Positions 9,009-17,701 of a DNA stretch of 64,000 nt are shown one piece after another (the first letter of the stretch is position 1; the number at the start of each line of letters is the position of its first letter). The DNA comes from Nocardioides pocheonensis (lineage in GTDB: Bacteria > Actinomycetota > Actinomycetes > Propionibacteriales > Nocardioidaceae), in contig NZ_RJSF01000040.1 of NCBI RefSeq assembly GCF_003725535.1, positions 905,507 to 969,506 of the forward strand, read 5' to 3'. The position numbers and the translations under genes are program-made. Under the pieces are notes generated by a model. The model made no database searches. It had not been told where the DNA came from and saw only the letters and a program-made list of their open reading frames with translations.

Positions 9009-9938
9009 TCAGAGGGCCCCGGGCGCGAAGGTGTTGCACGCGTCGATCGTGCCGTCCTTCAGGCCCACATTGAACCAGTGCACCCGCTCCGCCGATGACC
9101 CGTGGGTCCACGACTCAGGATTCACGCGGCCGGAGGACTCCTTCTGGATGCGGTCGTCCCCGACCGCCTGGGCCGCGTCGATCGCCCGGGCGATGTCGTC
9201 CTGGGTGAGGTCCTCGATGATCTGGGTGCCCTGGGCGTCCTTCGTGGTCTGTGCGTTCTTGGCCCACGCGCCGCCGAGGCAGTCGGCCATCAGCTCGATC
9301 CGCACCGAGTCGCTCTTCGGCCCCTGCTGCGTGCGCATCCTGGCGAGCAGGCCGAGCTGGTCCTCGATGTGGTGGCCGTACTCGTGGGCGATCACGTAGG
9401 CGAGCGCGAACGGGCCGCCCTTGGCGCCGAGCTGGCCCTTGAGCATGTCGTCCATGAAGCTCTTGTCGATGTACACCCGCTTGTCGTTGGGGCAGTAGAA
9501 GGGCCCCATCGCCGAGCTCGCCGTACCGCAGCCCGACGAGGTCTGGCCGGAGTACTTCACGGTGCGGATCTGCTGGTAGGCCTGACCGCTCTGCTCCTGG
9601 TACGCCGTGCTCCAGTAGGCCTGCACCGAGTTGGTGATCAGGTCGATCGCGCAGTCCTGGGACTTGTTCGCGTCGGCGCCGGTGCGGCAGTTGCTCGTCG
9701 CGGTCGAGCCCTGGTCGCTGCTCCCGCCCGCTCCGGGCACCGGGTTGTTGCCGGACAGGGCGGAGATCACGACGTACAGGAGGATCACGACGACCGTGCC
9801 GAGGCCGATCCGGCCCCCGCCGCCCGACGGGATCGGCAGCCGCATGCCACCGCTGCCCAGTCCGCCGCCGAAGCCGCCGCCCCCGCCACGGTTCTCGATC
9901 TGGCTCTCGTCGATCCGCGCCCTCGGATTGAACCGCAT
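9009..9938 (-). CDS. Neutral zinc metallopeptidase, YpfJ family
   Basis: A 309-residue membrane-anchored protein. It has a Gly-rich cytoplasmic N-terminus (residues 18-43), one transmembrane helix (about 46-63), then an exported domain with the zinc motif HEYGHH at 185-190 and conserved Cys and CPND-type blocks of the family (PF04228). Proteolytic activity in this family is presumed, and the substrate is unknown. The ATG at 9938 was chosen over one eight codons upstream because MRFNPRARID is the conserved N-terminus and a GAAGGTGG purine stretch precedes it. It lies just upstream of bioB in the same direction, perhaps by chance. Confidence 0.85.
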   Translation of the reverse strand: MRFNPRARIDESQIENRGGGGGFGGGLGSGGMRLPIPSGGGGRIGLGTVVVILLYVVISALSGNNPVPGAGGSSDQGSTATSNCRTGADANKSQDCAIDLITNSVQAYWSTAYQEQSGQAYQQIRTVKYSGQTSSGCGTASSAMGPFYCPNDKRVYIDKSFMDDMLKGQLGAKGGPFALAYVIAHEYGHHIEDQLGLLARMRTQQGPKSDSVRIELMADCLGGAWAKNAQTTKDAQGTQIIEDLTQDDIARAIDAAQAVGDDRIQKESSGRVNPESWTHGSSAERVHWFNVGLKDGTIDACNTFAPGAL

Positions 9939-9996
9939 GCCGCCACCTTCCCCTCGGTGCACTCAGGTGCCCAGCGCCTCGTACACTAATCGCTCC

Positions 9997-11595
9997 GTGA
10001 TCACCGCCTCCCGCCTCGAAGTCCGTGCCGGCGCCCGTCTGCTGATGCAGGACGTGTCGTTCCGGGTCGCCAAGGGCGACAAGGTCGGGCTGGTGGGACG
10101 CAACGGCGCCGGCAAGACCACGCTGACCCGGATCCTGGCCGGGGAGGGTCTGCCCGCCTCGGGCAGCGTCACTAACTCCGGCTCGCTGGGCTACCTGCCG
10201 CAGGACCCCCGCACCGGCGATCCCGAGGTGCTGGCCCGCGACCGGATCCTCTCGGCACGCGGCCTGGACGAGGCGGTCCAGCGGCTGCGCGTCGCGGAGA
10301 AGGAGATGGCCTCCGAGGACCCCGCCGTACGGGACCGGGGGATGCGGCGCTACGAGTCGGCGGACGCGGCGCTGCACGCGGCGGGCGGGTACGCCGCCGA
10401 GGCCGAGGCCGCGCAGATCGCGTCGGGCCTCGGGATCGACGACCGGCTCCTCGCCCAGCCGCTGAAGACCCTGTCCGGGGGCCAGAGACGACGCGTCGAG
10501 CTGGCGCGGATCATCTTCTCCGGGGCCGACATCCTCCTGCTCGACGAGCCGACCAACCACCTCGACGCAGACTCCGTCGTCTGGCTGCGCGAGTTCCTGC
10601 GCACCTTCAGCGGCGGGCTGGTCGTGATCAGCCACGACGTCGAGCTGCTCGAGGCCTGCGTCAACAAGGTGCTGCACCTCGACGCCAACCGCGCCGAGGT
10701 CGACGTCTACAACATGACCTGGAAGAACTACCTGCAGCAGCGCGAGAACGACGAGCACCGTCGCCGGCGCGAGCGCGCGAACGCCGAGAAGACCGCCGAG
10801 GCGCTGCTCACCCAGGCGAACAAGATGCGTGCCAAGGCCACCAAGGCGAAGGCTGCGCAGTCGATGATCAAGCGCGCCGAGAAGATGCTCGGCGGCCTCG
10901 AGGGCGAGCGTGCGGCCGACAAGGTGGCCCGGATCAAGTTCCCCGAGCCGGCTCCGTGCGGCAAGACGCCCCTCATGGCCGAGGAGCTCTCGAAGTCCTA
11001 CGGCTCCCTCGAGGTGTTCACCGACGTCGACCTCGCGATCGACAAGGGCAGCCGGGTCGTCATCCTCGGCCTCAACGGCGCGGGCAAGACCACCATGCTG
11101 CGGATCCTCGCGGGCATCGACCGGCCCGACACCGGCAGCGTCGTACCGGGTCACGGGCTCAAGCTCGGCTACTACGCGCAGGAGCACGAGACCCTCGACG
11201 TCTCCCGCACCGTCCTGGAGAACATGCGTACGTCGGCGCCGCAGCTGACCGACTCGGAGGCCCGCTCGGTCCTCGGGTCCTTCCTCTTCAGCGGCGACGA
11301 CGCCAACAAGCCGGCCGGCGTGCTCTCCGGTGGCGAGAAGACCCGGCTCGCGCTGGCGATCCTGGTGGTGTCCTCGGCCAACGTGCTGCTGCTGGACGAG
11401 CCGACGAACAACCTCGACCCCGCGTCGCGCGAGGAGGTGCTCGGCGCGATCCGCTCCTACACCGGGGCGATCGTCCTGGTCACCCACGACGAGGGCGCCG
11501 TGCTCGCGCTCGAGCCCGACCGCGTGCTGATCCTGCCCGACGGCGTCGAGGACCTCTGGAACGAGGGGTACGCCGACCTCGTCAGCCTGGCCTGA
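9997..11595 (+). CDS. ABC-F family ATPase (ribosome-associated type)
   Basis: A 532-residue soluble protein with two ABC domains and no membrane segments. First Walker A GRNGAGKTT is at 34-42, signature LSGGQRRR and Walker B DILLLDEPTNHLD follow; a charged coiled linker (ERANAEKTAEALLTQANKMR region) joins a second ATPase with GLNGAGKTT and LSGGEKTR. This is the ABC-F layout (EttA/Uup), proteins that bind the ribosomal E site; a transport role is unlikely. The start is GTG at 9997, just after TACACT/ACTAAT sequences that could be a -10; longer frames upstream overlap the divergent peptidase gene. Confidence 0.88.
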   Translation: MITASRLEVRAGARLLMQDVSFRVAKGDKVGLVGRNGAGKTTLTRILAGEGLPASGSVTNSGSLGYLPQDPRTGDPEVLARDRILSARGLDEAVQRLRVAEKEMASEDPAVRDRGMRRYESADAALHAAGGYAAEAEAAQIASGLGIDDRLLAQPLKTLSGGQRRRVELARIIFSGADILLLDEPTNHLDADSVVWLREFLRTFSGGLVVISHDVELLEACVNKVLHLDANRAEVDVYNMTWKNYLQQRENDEHRRRRERANAEKTAEALLTQANKMRAKATKAKAAQSMIKRAEKMLGGLEGERAADKVARIKFPEPAPCGKTPLMAEELSKSYGSLEVFTDVDLAIDKGSRVVILGLNGAGKTTMLRILAGIDRPDTGSVVPGHGLKLGYYAQEHETLDVSRTVLENMRTSAPQLTDSEARSVLGSFLFSGDDANKPAGVLSGGEKTRLALAILVVSSANVLLLDEPTNNLDPASREEVLGAIRSYTGAIVLVTHDEGAVLALEPDRVLILPDGVEDLWNEGYADLVSLA

Positions 11596-11672
11596 CGCCA
11601 CGCCGCCCGAGCCAGCCGGTCGTCGAGTCCGTCGGTGGTCCAGGTTGCCGGAACGACGTCGGCCCCCGGAGA

Positions 11673-11678
11673 TAGCCT
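11673..11678 (+). promoter_or_regulatory. Leaderless-type -10 hexamer before the enoyl-CoA hydratase gene
   Basis: TAGCCT lies exactly 6 nt upstream of the ATG at 11685, with no Shine-Dalgarno in between. Confidence 0.5.
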
Positions 11679-11684
11679 CAGGCC

Positions 11685-12473
11685 ATGACCGGACTTCCCG
11701 ACGCGGCGGCACTCGAGCACGCCCGCCTCGCCCTCACCCTCGACGGCGCGGTCGCGACCATCACGCTGAGCTCCCCCGAGCGTCGCAACTCGCAGACGCC
11801 GTCGATGTGGCACGCCCTCGCGCAGATCGGGGAGCACCTGCCCGACGAGATCCGCGTGGTCGTGCTGAAGGGCGCCGGCGCCTCGTTCTCCGCGGGGCTG
11901 GACATCGGTCTGTTGTCGCCCGACGGCCTGCCGGGGGAGGAGTCCGTGGCCGCGCTGATGCACGGCAGCGACGAGGCCGTGCTCGACGCGATCGACGGCT
12001 ACCAGCACGGCTTCACCTGGCTGCGCGACCCGCGCTTCGTCTCGGTCGCCCAGGTCCAGGGCCACGCGATCGGCGCGGGCTTCCAGCTCGCGCTCGCGTG
12101 CGACCTGCGGGTGGTCGCCGACGACGTGAAGTTCTGCATGAAGGAGCCGGCCCTCGGCCTGGTCCCCGACCTGACGGGAACAAAACCACTCGTCGAGCTT
12201 GTTGGCTACTCGCGGGCGTTGGAGATCTGCGCCACGGCACGCACCGTCCAGGCGGACGAGGCGCGCGAGCTCGGGCTGGCGACGGCCGTCGTACCGGTCT
12301 CCGAGCTCGACGCGACAACTGCAGACCTGGTCCAGGCGGTCCTGGCCAACGCCGCAGGGGCTGTCCGCGAGACCAAGGCGCTGCTGCGTGGCGCCGCCGA
12401 GCACGACCTGGACGACCAGCGGAGGCTCGAGCGCGAGGCGCAGCTGCGCCGGTTCAGGGAGCTGGTCGCTTGA
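11685..12473 (+). CDS. Enoyl-CoA hydratase/isomerase family protein
   Basis: A 262-residue crotonase-fold protein. The oxyanion-hole segments are recognisable: GAGASFSAGLDI (about 64-75) and GHAIGAGFQLALACD (about 125-139). At the position of the second catalytic glutamate the sequence reads MKEPALGLVPDLTG, retaining an acidic residue in the usual E-x-x-x-G context. It probably acts on acyl-CoA in beta-oxidation or a related pathway. It stands alone among ABC genes, so the substrate is open. The ATG start is supported by the TAGCCT hexamer 6 nt upstream. Confidence 0.85.
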   Translation: MTGLPDAAALEHARLALTLDGAVATITLSSPERRNSQTPSMWHALAQIGEHLPDEIRVVVLKGAGASFSAGLDIGLLSPDGLPGEESVAALMHGSDEAVLDAIDGYQHGFTWLRDPRFVSVAQVQGHAIGAGFQLALACDLRVVADDVKFCMKEPALGLVPDLTGTKPLVELVGYSRALEICATARTVQADEARELGLATAVVPVSELDATTADLVQAVLANAAGAVRETKALLRGAAEHDLDDQRRLEREAQLRRFRELVA

Positions 12474-12504
12474 GCACTGACCACGGAAGGGAGAGGGGGC
12501 GCCG

Positions 12505-14421
12505 ATGAGCACGATGCACCCCATGGGCGCGGCGATGCGGTCGCTGCGCACCGACCGGTCCGTGGTCGACCAGAAGCTGACCCGGCGCACGATGCGCCGC
12601 GTCTTCGGGTTCGCCCGCCCGCACAGCCGCCTCCTCACCGCGTTCATCGGGTTCGTGGTGGTCGACGCCGCGCTCGTGGTGGTCAACCCGCTCCTGGTGA
12701 AGGCCCTCCTCGACGACGGCATCAGGAAGGGCGACGGTGGCCTCGTCACGCTCCTGGCGTTCGGCATGGTGGGTGTGTCGTTGCTCGACGCGGCCCTCGG
12801 GGTCGGCAGTGGCTACCTGTCCTCGCGCATCGGCGAGAACCTCATCTTCGACCTGCGCACGAAGGTCTTCGGCCACGTGCAGCGGATGTCGCTGGCCTTC
12901 TTCACCCGCACCCAGACCGGTGCGCTGGTCTCCCGCCTCAACAACGACGTGATCGGCGCCCAGCGCGCGTTCACGTCGACCCTGTCCAGCACGGTGTCGA
13001 ACACGATCTCCGTGGTGGTCGTCGGGGTCGCGATGGTGGTCCTGTCCTGGCAGATCACCCTGGCCTGCCTCGCGCTCTTCCCGCTCCTGCTGCTCGCGTC
13101 CCGCTGGGTCGGCGGCCAGATCAGCGGCCTGACGCGGGCGCAGATGAACGGCAACGCCGACCTCGGCAACATGATGACCGAGCGCTTCAACGTCGGCGGT
13201 GCCCTGCTGCTGAAGCTCTTCGGCCGGCGCGACGACGAGGACGCGCGGTACGCCGACAAGGCCGGTGTCGTGCGTGACCTCGGGGTCCGGATCGCGCTCG
13301 TGACCCGCATCTTCGCCGCGACCATGATGCTGATCCCGGCGCTCGCCACCGCGCTGGTCTGGGGGATCGGCGGGCACCTCGTGATCAGCTCCACGCTCAC
13401 GATCGGCACGCTGACGGCGCTCGCGACCCTGCTGCTCCGGCTGCTCGGGCCGCTGCAGGGCCTGTCCAACGTCCGCGTCGACGTGATGACCGCACTGGTG
13501 AGCTTCGACCGGGTCTTCGAGGTGCTCGACCTGCCCTCGACGATCCAGGAGCGCCCTGACGCGGTCGCTCTCGACCCGCACTCCGCGCGCCTCGAGTTCG
13601 ACCACGTCGCGTTCACCTACCCCCGCGCCGAGGACGTCTCGCTGGCCAGCCTGGAGACGGTCGCGCGGCTCGAGAGCCGCGACCACGGAGAGGTGCTCCA
13701 CGACATCTCGTTCGTCGCCGAGCCCGGTCAGATGGTCGCGCTCGTCGGGCCGTCCGGCGCCGGCAAGACCACGATCACCCACCTCGTCGCCCGGCTCTAC
13801 GACGCGACCTCCGGCACGGTCCGCGTGGGCGACGACGCCCAGCTCTGGGACGTGCGCGACGTGACCCTGCAGTCCCTCGAGGACGCCGTCGGCTACGTCA
13901 CGCAGGACGCGCACATGTTCCACGACACCATCCGCGAGAACCTCCGCTACGCACGTCCGGAGGCGTCCGACGAGGACATCTGGGCGGCACTGGAGTCGGC
14001 GCAGATCGCCGCGCTCGTCCACGGCATGCCCGACGGGCTCGACACGGTCGTCGGCGACCGTGGCTACCGCCTCTCCGGCGGTGAGCGGCAGCGGCTGGCG
14101 ATCGCCCGGCTGCTCCTGAAGGCGCCCCGAATCGTCGTGCTGGACGAGGCCACCGCCCACCTCGACTCGGAGTCCGAGTACGCCGTCCAGCGGGCGCTCG
14201 ACACCGCGCTGGAGGGCCGCACCTCGCTCGTGATCGCCCACCGGCTGTCCACGGTGCGCAACGCCGACCAGATCCTCGTGGTCGAGGACGGCCGGATCGT
14301 GCAGCGCGGCACCCACGAGCAGCTGCTCGCCGAGGGCGGCACCTACGCCGACCTCTACGCGACGCAGTTCAAGCCGGTGCACGCCGACACCGGCCCCGGA
14401 CCCGCGCTCGAGGCGCTCTGA
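12505..14421 (+). CDS. ABC exporter, fused membrane and ATPase domains
   Basis: A 638-residue half-transporter. Six hydrophobic helices in residues about 40-340 form a type-1 ABC exporter domain (QTGALVSRLNNDV is the usual intracellular-loop motif), followed by an ATPase with GPSGAGKTT, signature LSGGERQR and Walker B IVVLDEATAHLDS. It should act as a homodimer exporting lipids, peptides or drugs. The ATG has a purine-rich Shine-Dalgarno (GGGAGAGGGGG) and lies 31 bases after the hydratase gene. Confidence 0.9.
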   Translation: MSTMHPMGAAMRSLRTDRSVVDQKLTRRTMRRVFGFARPHSRLLTAFIGFVVVDAALVVVNPLLVKALLDDGIRKGDGGLVTLLAFGMVGVSLLDAALGVGSGYLSSRIGENLIFDLRTKVFGHVQRMSLAFFTRTQTGALVSRLNNDVIGAQRAFTSTLSSTVSNTISVVVVGVAMVVLSWQITLACLALFPLLLLASRWVGGQISGLTRAQMNGNADLGNMMTERFNVGGALLLKLFGRRDDEDARYADKAGVVRDLGVRIALVTRIFAATMMLIPALATALVWGIGGHLVISSTLTIGTLTALATLLLRLLGPLQGLSNVRVDVMTALVSFDRVFEVLDLPSTIQERPDAVALDPHSARLEFDHVAFTYPRAEDVSLASLETVARLESRDHGEVLHDISFVAEPGQMVALVGPSGAGKTTITHLVARLYDATSGTVRVGDDAQLWDVRDVTLQSLEDAVGYVTQDAHMFHDTIRENLRYARPEASDEDIWAALESAQIAALVHGMPDGLDTVVGDRGYRLSGGERQRLAIARLLLKAPRIVVLDEATAHLDSESEYAVQRALDTALEGRTSLVIAHRLSTVRNADQILVVEDGRIVQRGTHEQLLAEGGTYADLYATQFKPVHADTGPGPALEAL

Positions 14422-14440
14422 TCGGCTTAGGTTGGGGCCC

Positions 14441-15226
14441 ATGGACAGCACACGCGACCACTGGCAGCTCGACGGCAAGGTCTACGTCCTCACCGGCGGC
14501 ACCCGAGGTCTCGGCCGTGCCACCGCGGAGCTGCTGGTCGCGTGCGGGGCGCACGTGGTCGTCTCGGGCCGCGACCGCGGACGCCTCGACGACGCCGTCG
14601 CCGCCCTCGGCGAGGGTGCTCTCGGCGTGCTCGCCGACAACGCCGACCCCGACGTCGGCGACGCGGTCGTCGCGGCCGCCCTGCACCGCTGGGGCCGGGT
14701 CGACGGCGCCCTGATCTCCGTCGGGGGTCCGCCCACCGGCACCGTGATGGACACGCCCGACGAGGTCTGGACGTCGTCGTTCGAGTCGGTGTTCGTCGGC
14801 GCACTCCGGGTCGCCCGCGCCGTCGCCGAGACGATCCAGCCGGTGCCCGAGGGGCCCGGCGGCTCGATCGCGTTCGTGCTGTCCAGCTCCGTGCGCGCGC
14901 CACTCGCCAACCTGGCCGTGTCCAACGGCCTCCGGCCGGGACTGGCCATGGCCGCGAAGACGATGGCCGACGAGCTCGGTCCCCGCGGCATCCGGGTCAA
15001 CGGCCTGCTGCCCGGCAGGATCGGCACCGAGCGCGTCGCCGAGCTGGACGCCTCCACCGGCGACCCTGCCGGCGCGCGGGCCCGGGCGATCGAGACCATC
15101 CCCCTGGGTCGCTACGGCGAGCCGGAGGAGTTCGCGGCCGCCGCCGTGTTCCTGCTCAGCCCCGCGTCGTCATTCGTGAGCGGCGTGATGCTGCCCGTCG
15201 ACGGCGGCATGCTGCGCGCCCTCTGA
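14441..15226 (+). CDS. Short-chain dehydrogenase/reductase
   Basis: A 261-residue SDR. The NAD(P)-binding TGGTRGLG is near residues 17-24. The catalytic region is unusual: the canonical YxxxK is not obvious, and the segment following the SSS motif (VLSSSVRAP) reads NLAVSNGLRPGLAMAAKTMAD, so Tyr is replaced by Ser/Asn. This matches a subset of SDRs annotated only as SDR family oxidoreductase. The ATG at 14441 is preferred to a TTG three codons upstream; TAGGTT lies 7 nt before it. Its last 57 bases overlap the convergent SURF1 gene. Confidence 0.82.
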   Translation: MDSTRDHWQLDGKVYVLTGGTRGLGRATAELLVACGAHVVVSGRDRGRLDDAVAALGEGALGVLADNADPDVGDAVVAAALHRWGRVDGALISVGGPPTGTVMDTPDEVWTSSFESVFVGALRVARAVAETIQPVPEGPGGSIAFVLSSSVRAPLANLAVSNGLRPGLAMAAKTMADELGPRGIRVNGLLPGRIGTERVAELDASTGDPAGARARAIETIPLGRYGEPEEFAAAAVFLLSPASSFVSGVMLPVDGGMLRAL

Positions 15227-16024
15227 GGGATCCTCGTCCGGTTCCTCGTCCGGTTCGGCGTCGTCGTCGGGACCGTCCCCCGAACCGTCCCGGGTCTCCC
15301 GCTCCTCGCGGGCTCGCTGCCACTCGTCGTACGCGAGGTAGCCGAAGCCGACGACCGCCAGCACCCCGAAGAACCACCACTGCAGGCCGTAGAAGAAGTG
15401 CGGCCCCTCGCTCTTGTCGTCGGGCATCTCCGTCGCACCGAGGCGCGTGGCCGGCGCCGGGCTCTCGCTGTGCAGGTCCAGGAATCCGCCGTACAGCGGG
15501 TAGGGCAGCACCCGTGCCGCCGCGCGGCTGGAGATCGCCCGGGTGGCGAGGTCGTGCACCTGCGTGGAGCTGCCGGTGCCGTCGACCCGCACCCAGCCGA
15601 GCACGGTCACGTCTCCGGCCTGGGCGGCGGGGAGCTTGGGCCGCGTCCCGCCGTTGTTCTCGCTCGCCATCCACCCGCGGTCGACGAGCACGGCGCCCTG
15701 GTCGGTGCGCAGGGGCGTCACCACGTCGACCCCGGGCCCGGCGTCGCGGGTCTGGTACTTCACCACGATCGTGTGGGCGTCGTCCCAGGTGCCGTGCGCG
15801 ACCACCTCGCGCCACTCGTGCCGGCCAGACGGGGCCGCGCCGACCTTCATCAGCTCGTCGATCGGCACCGGCGGCTCGGCCAGGTTGTGCGCGACCAGGC
15901 GGTTCTCGGCCCTGCGCTCGTCGAGGCGGTGGAACTGCCAGTCGCCCAGCTGGCTCGCGAGCCACGCCAGAGCCGCGACCGTGAGCGCGAACAGCAGCCA
16001 CCGACGGCTGAGCAGGAACCTCAC
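15170..16024 (-). CDS. SURF1 family protein (cytochrome oxidase assembly)
   Basis: A 284-residue protein with one transmembrane helix at each end of the SURF1 domain: MRFLLSRRWLLFALTVAAL at the N-terminus and WWFFGVLAVVGFGYLAY near 225-241. Conserved pieces include LGDWQFHRL near 26-34, the VLVDRGWM motif and a GYL-type end. SURF1 helps insert haem into cytochrome c oxidase. The C-terminal tail (last 40 residues, very acidic then His-rich) overlaps the 3' end of the SDR gene on the other strand. Start GTG; a TAACCT hexamer lies 6 nt upstream. Confidence 0.88.
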   Translation of the reverse strand: MRFLLSRRWLLFALTVAALAWLASQLGDWQFHRLDERRAENRLVAHNLAEPPVPIDELMKVGAAPSGRHEWREVVAHGTWDDAHTIVVKYQTRDAGPGVDVVTPLRTDQGAVLVDRGWMASENNGGTRPKLPAAQAGDVTVLGWVRVDGTGSSTQVHDLATRAISSRAAARVLPYPLYGGFLDLHSESPAPATRLGATEMPDDKSEGPHFFYGLQWWFFGVLAVVGFGYLAYDEWQRAREERETRDGSGDGPDDDAEPDEEPDEDPSEGAQHAAVDGQHHAAHE

Positions 16025-16030
16025 GCGTCG

Positions 16031-16036
16031 AGGTTA
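16031..16036 (-). promoter_or_regulatory. Leaderless-type -10 hexamer for SURF1
   Basis: TAACCT on the minus strand, 6 nt before the GTG at 16024. The gene has no Shine-Dalgarno. Confidence 0.5.
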
Positions 16037-16080
16037 TCGAGCGCCCGAGCTTGCTCGAGGTCGAGTGGCCGAGATGCGTT

Positions 16081-16097
16081 GACGAGCGAAGCGAGGA
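16081..16097 (+). repeat. 17-bp repeat shared with 52681-52697
   Basis: GACGAGCGAAGCGAGGA occurs here and, exactly, on the opposite strand at 52681-52697. With one mismatch the match extends to 22 bp. Both copies are just outside gene starts. It differs from the 33-bp palindrome family. Confidence 0.55.
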
Positions 16098-16130
16098 TCA
16101 CGCGGCGAGGGTACGCGCGCGGGTGCAACG

Positions 16131-16136
16131 TAGGCT
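16131..16136 (+). promoter_or_regulatory. Leaderless-type -10 hexamer before moaA
   Basis: TAGGCT, 7 nt upstream of the GTG at 16144. It supports that start over an upstream in-frame one. Confidence 0.5.
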
Positions 16137-16143
16137 GTGCAGG

Positions 16144-17151
16144 GTGAGCAAGCAGCGCGTGCAGCCTCTGGCCGACCGGCACGGTCGCGTCGCCACCGAC
16201 CTGCGCGTCTCGCTGATCGACCGGTGCAACCTGCGCTGCACCTACTGCATGCCCGCGGAGGGCCTGGACTGGCTGCCGAACGAGGACGTGCTCACCGACG
16301 ACGAGGTGGTCCGGCTGATCCGGATCGGCGTCGAGCGCCTCGGCATCACCGCGGTGCGCTTCACCGGCGGCGAGCCGCTGCTGCGCAAGGGCCTCGTGGA
16401 CGTCGTACGCCGCACCAAGCAGCTGCGGCCGACCCCGGAGACCTCGCTGACCACGAACGCCCTCGGCCTCGGCCGGGTCGCCGGCGCGCTGCGCGACGCG
16501 GGGCTGGACCGGGTCAACGTGAGCCTGGACACCGTCCGCCGCGAGGACTTCGCCCGGATCACCCTGCGCGACCGGTTCGACGACGTCATCACCGGTTTGG
16601 AGGCCGCTCGGGCAGCCGGGCTGGAGCCCGTGAAGGTCAACGCCGTGCTGCTGCGCGGCATCAACGACGACCAGGCTCCCGAGCTGCTCCGCTGGTGCCT
16701 CGACCACGGCTACCACCTGCGCTTCATCGAGCAGATGCCGCTCGACCCCCAGCACGGCTGGATGCGCAGCACGATGGTGACCGCCGACGAGATCCTGGAG
16801 TCGCTCCAGCGCGAGTTCGTGCTCACCGAGGCGCGCCGGCCGCGGGGGAGCCAGCCGGCCGAGGAGTTCCTGGTCGACGGCGGCCCGTTCACGGTCGGCG
16901 TGATCGCCTCGGTGACCCGGCCGTTCTGCGGCGACTGCGACCGGGTGCGGCTCACCGCGGACGGTCAGGTCCGCAACTGCCTCTTCGCCCGCGAGGAGTC
17001 CGACCTGCGCACCCCGCTGCGCAACGGGGCGGACGACGACGAGATCGCCCGCCGCTGGGTCGCCGCGATGGCCGGGAAGCTCCCCGGCCACGGCATCGAC
17101 GACCCGAGCTTCCTGCAGCCGACCCGCCCGATGTCCGCGATCGGCGGCTGA
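16144..17151 (+). CDS. moaA: GTP 3',8-cyclase
   Basis: Radical-SAM enzyme of molybdenum cofactor synthesis that converts GTP to 3',8-cH2GTP. Length is 335 residues. The N-terminal cluster motif CNLRCTYC has cysteines at 28, 32 and 35; the C-terminal cluster comes from CGDCDRVRLTADGQVRNC. The protein ends in Gly-Gly, the family C-terminal tail inserted in the active site. The GTG at 16144 is chosen because upstream residues are Arg-rich junk-like sequence and a TAGGCT hexamer sits 7 nt before. No moaC or moaE is nearby, and no Moco riboswitch is visible. Confidence 0.95.
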   Translation: MSKQRVQPLADRHGRVATDLRVSLIDRCNLRCTYCMPAEGLDWLPNEDVLTDDEVVRLIRIGVERLGITAVRFTGGEPLLRKGLVDVVRRTKQLRPTPETSLTTNALGLGRVAGALRDAGLDRVNVSLDTVRREDFARITLRDRFDDVITGLEAARAAGLEPVKVNAVLLRGINDDQAPELLRWCLDHGYHLRFIEQMPLDPQHGWMRSTMVTADEILESLQREFVLTEARRPRGSQPAEEFLVDGGPFTVGVIASVTRPFCGDCDRVRLTADGQVRNCLFAREESDLRTPLRNGADDDEIARRWVAAMAGKLPGHGIDDPSFLQPTRPMSAIGG

Positions 17152-17410
17152 CCGGCGCACGGCGAGCGGGCAGCGCGGCTTTCTGGAGGTACGCCGAGCG
17201 GGCAGCGCTGCTTCGTGTAGGTACGGCGAGCGGGCAGCGCTGCTGCACGTCGTGGCCAGCGGGTGTGCCCGCTCGGCCTACCGATCCGCAGCATTAGTGC
17301 CCTGTCGCCGTACCCCCGCGCAGCAGCAGTGCCCTGTCGCCGTACCCCCGCGCAGCAGCAGTGCCCGCTCGGCGTACGGACACGAAGCAGCAGTGCCCTG
17401 TCGGCGGGGC
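17152..17410. repeat. 32-bp-period inverted repeat array between convergent stop codons
   Basis: Forward units (core GTACGGCGAGCGGGCAGCGC or near) start at 17157, 17189, 17221 and, degenerately, about 17253. Inverted units (core ending CTGTCGCCGTAC or CGCTCGGCGTAC) end at 17281, 17313, 17345, 17377 and 17409. Spacing is 32 bp throughout, so the array is a large interrupted palindrome with its centre near 17255. It fills the whole space from the moaA stop to the stop of the convergent small gene. It is not a CRISPR: the units flip orientation and there are no unique spacers of normal length. Confidence 0.8.
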
Positions 17411-17599
17411 TCAGTCCGTGTGCGGGACGACCTCGCGCAGGAAGCTGCGGGCGCCGAGGAAGTCGCCGAGCGACTCCTTGTGCTGGTCGCAGGCGAGCCA
17501 GATCTTGCGGCGGTCGGGCGTGTGCAGCTTGGGGTTGTTCCAGAGCAGGTCCCAGGTCGCCGGGGCCGTGCAGCCCTTCGCCGAGCAGATCGCGGTCAC
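17411..17599 (-). CDS. Small Cys-containing conserved protein (often labelled acetone carboxylase)
   Basis: 62 residues with a CxxxxC pair near the N-terminus (ICSAKGCTAP), a conserved LLWNNPKLHTPDRRK block and ACDQHKESLGDFL, ending in FLREV. This pattern is widespread in actinobacteria and is often auto-named acetone carboxylase, which its size makes implausible. Two Cys plus a CDQH motif suggest a small zinc-binding fold. The GTG at 17599 is preferred over an ATG eight codons upstream because GGAGG lies 6 nt before it. Function unknown. Confidence 0.75.
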   Translation of the reverse strand: MTAICSAKGCTAPATWDLLWNNPKLHTPDRRKIWLACDQHKESLGDFLGARSFLREVVPHTD

Positions 17600-17701
17600 C
17601 TCAGGCCTCCAGCGTCCGGACATGGGCGGTGCCGGACGACCTTGGGGGTGAATCGCCCGGCACCTGAACCGGCAGCCCGGGGGTCGGCATGCCGGTCGCG
17701 A

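Noticed and set aside
16031-16143. Molybdenum cofactor riboswitch upstream of moaA
   Set aside because: No recognisable conserved stems or paired arms; the sequence before the GTG is better explained by a leaderless -10.
17152-17410. CRISPR array or integron-like attC array
   Set aside because: Units reverse orientation at the centre, no unique spacers exist, and no cas or integrase gene is present.
17411-17599. Acetone carboxylase subunit
   Set aside because: 62 residues with no carboxylase features; the name is a known propagated annotation error.
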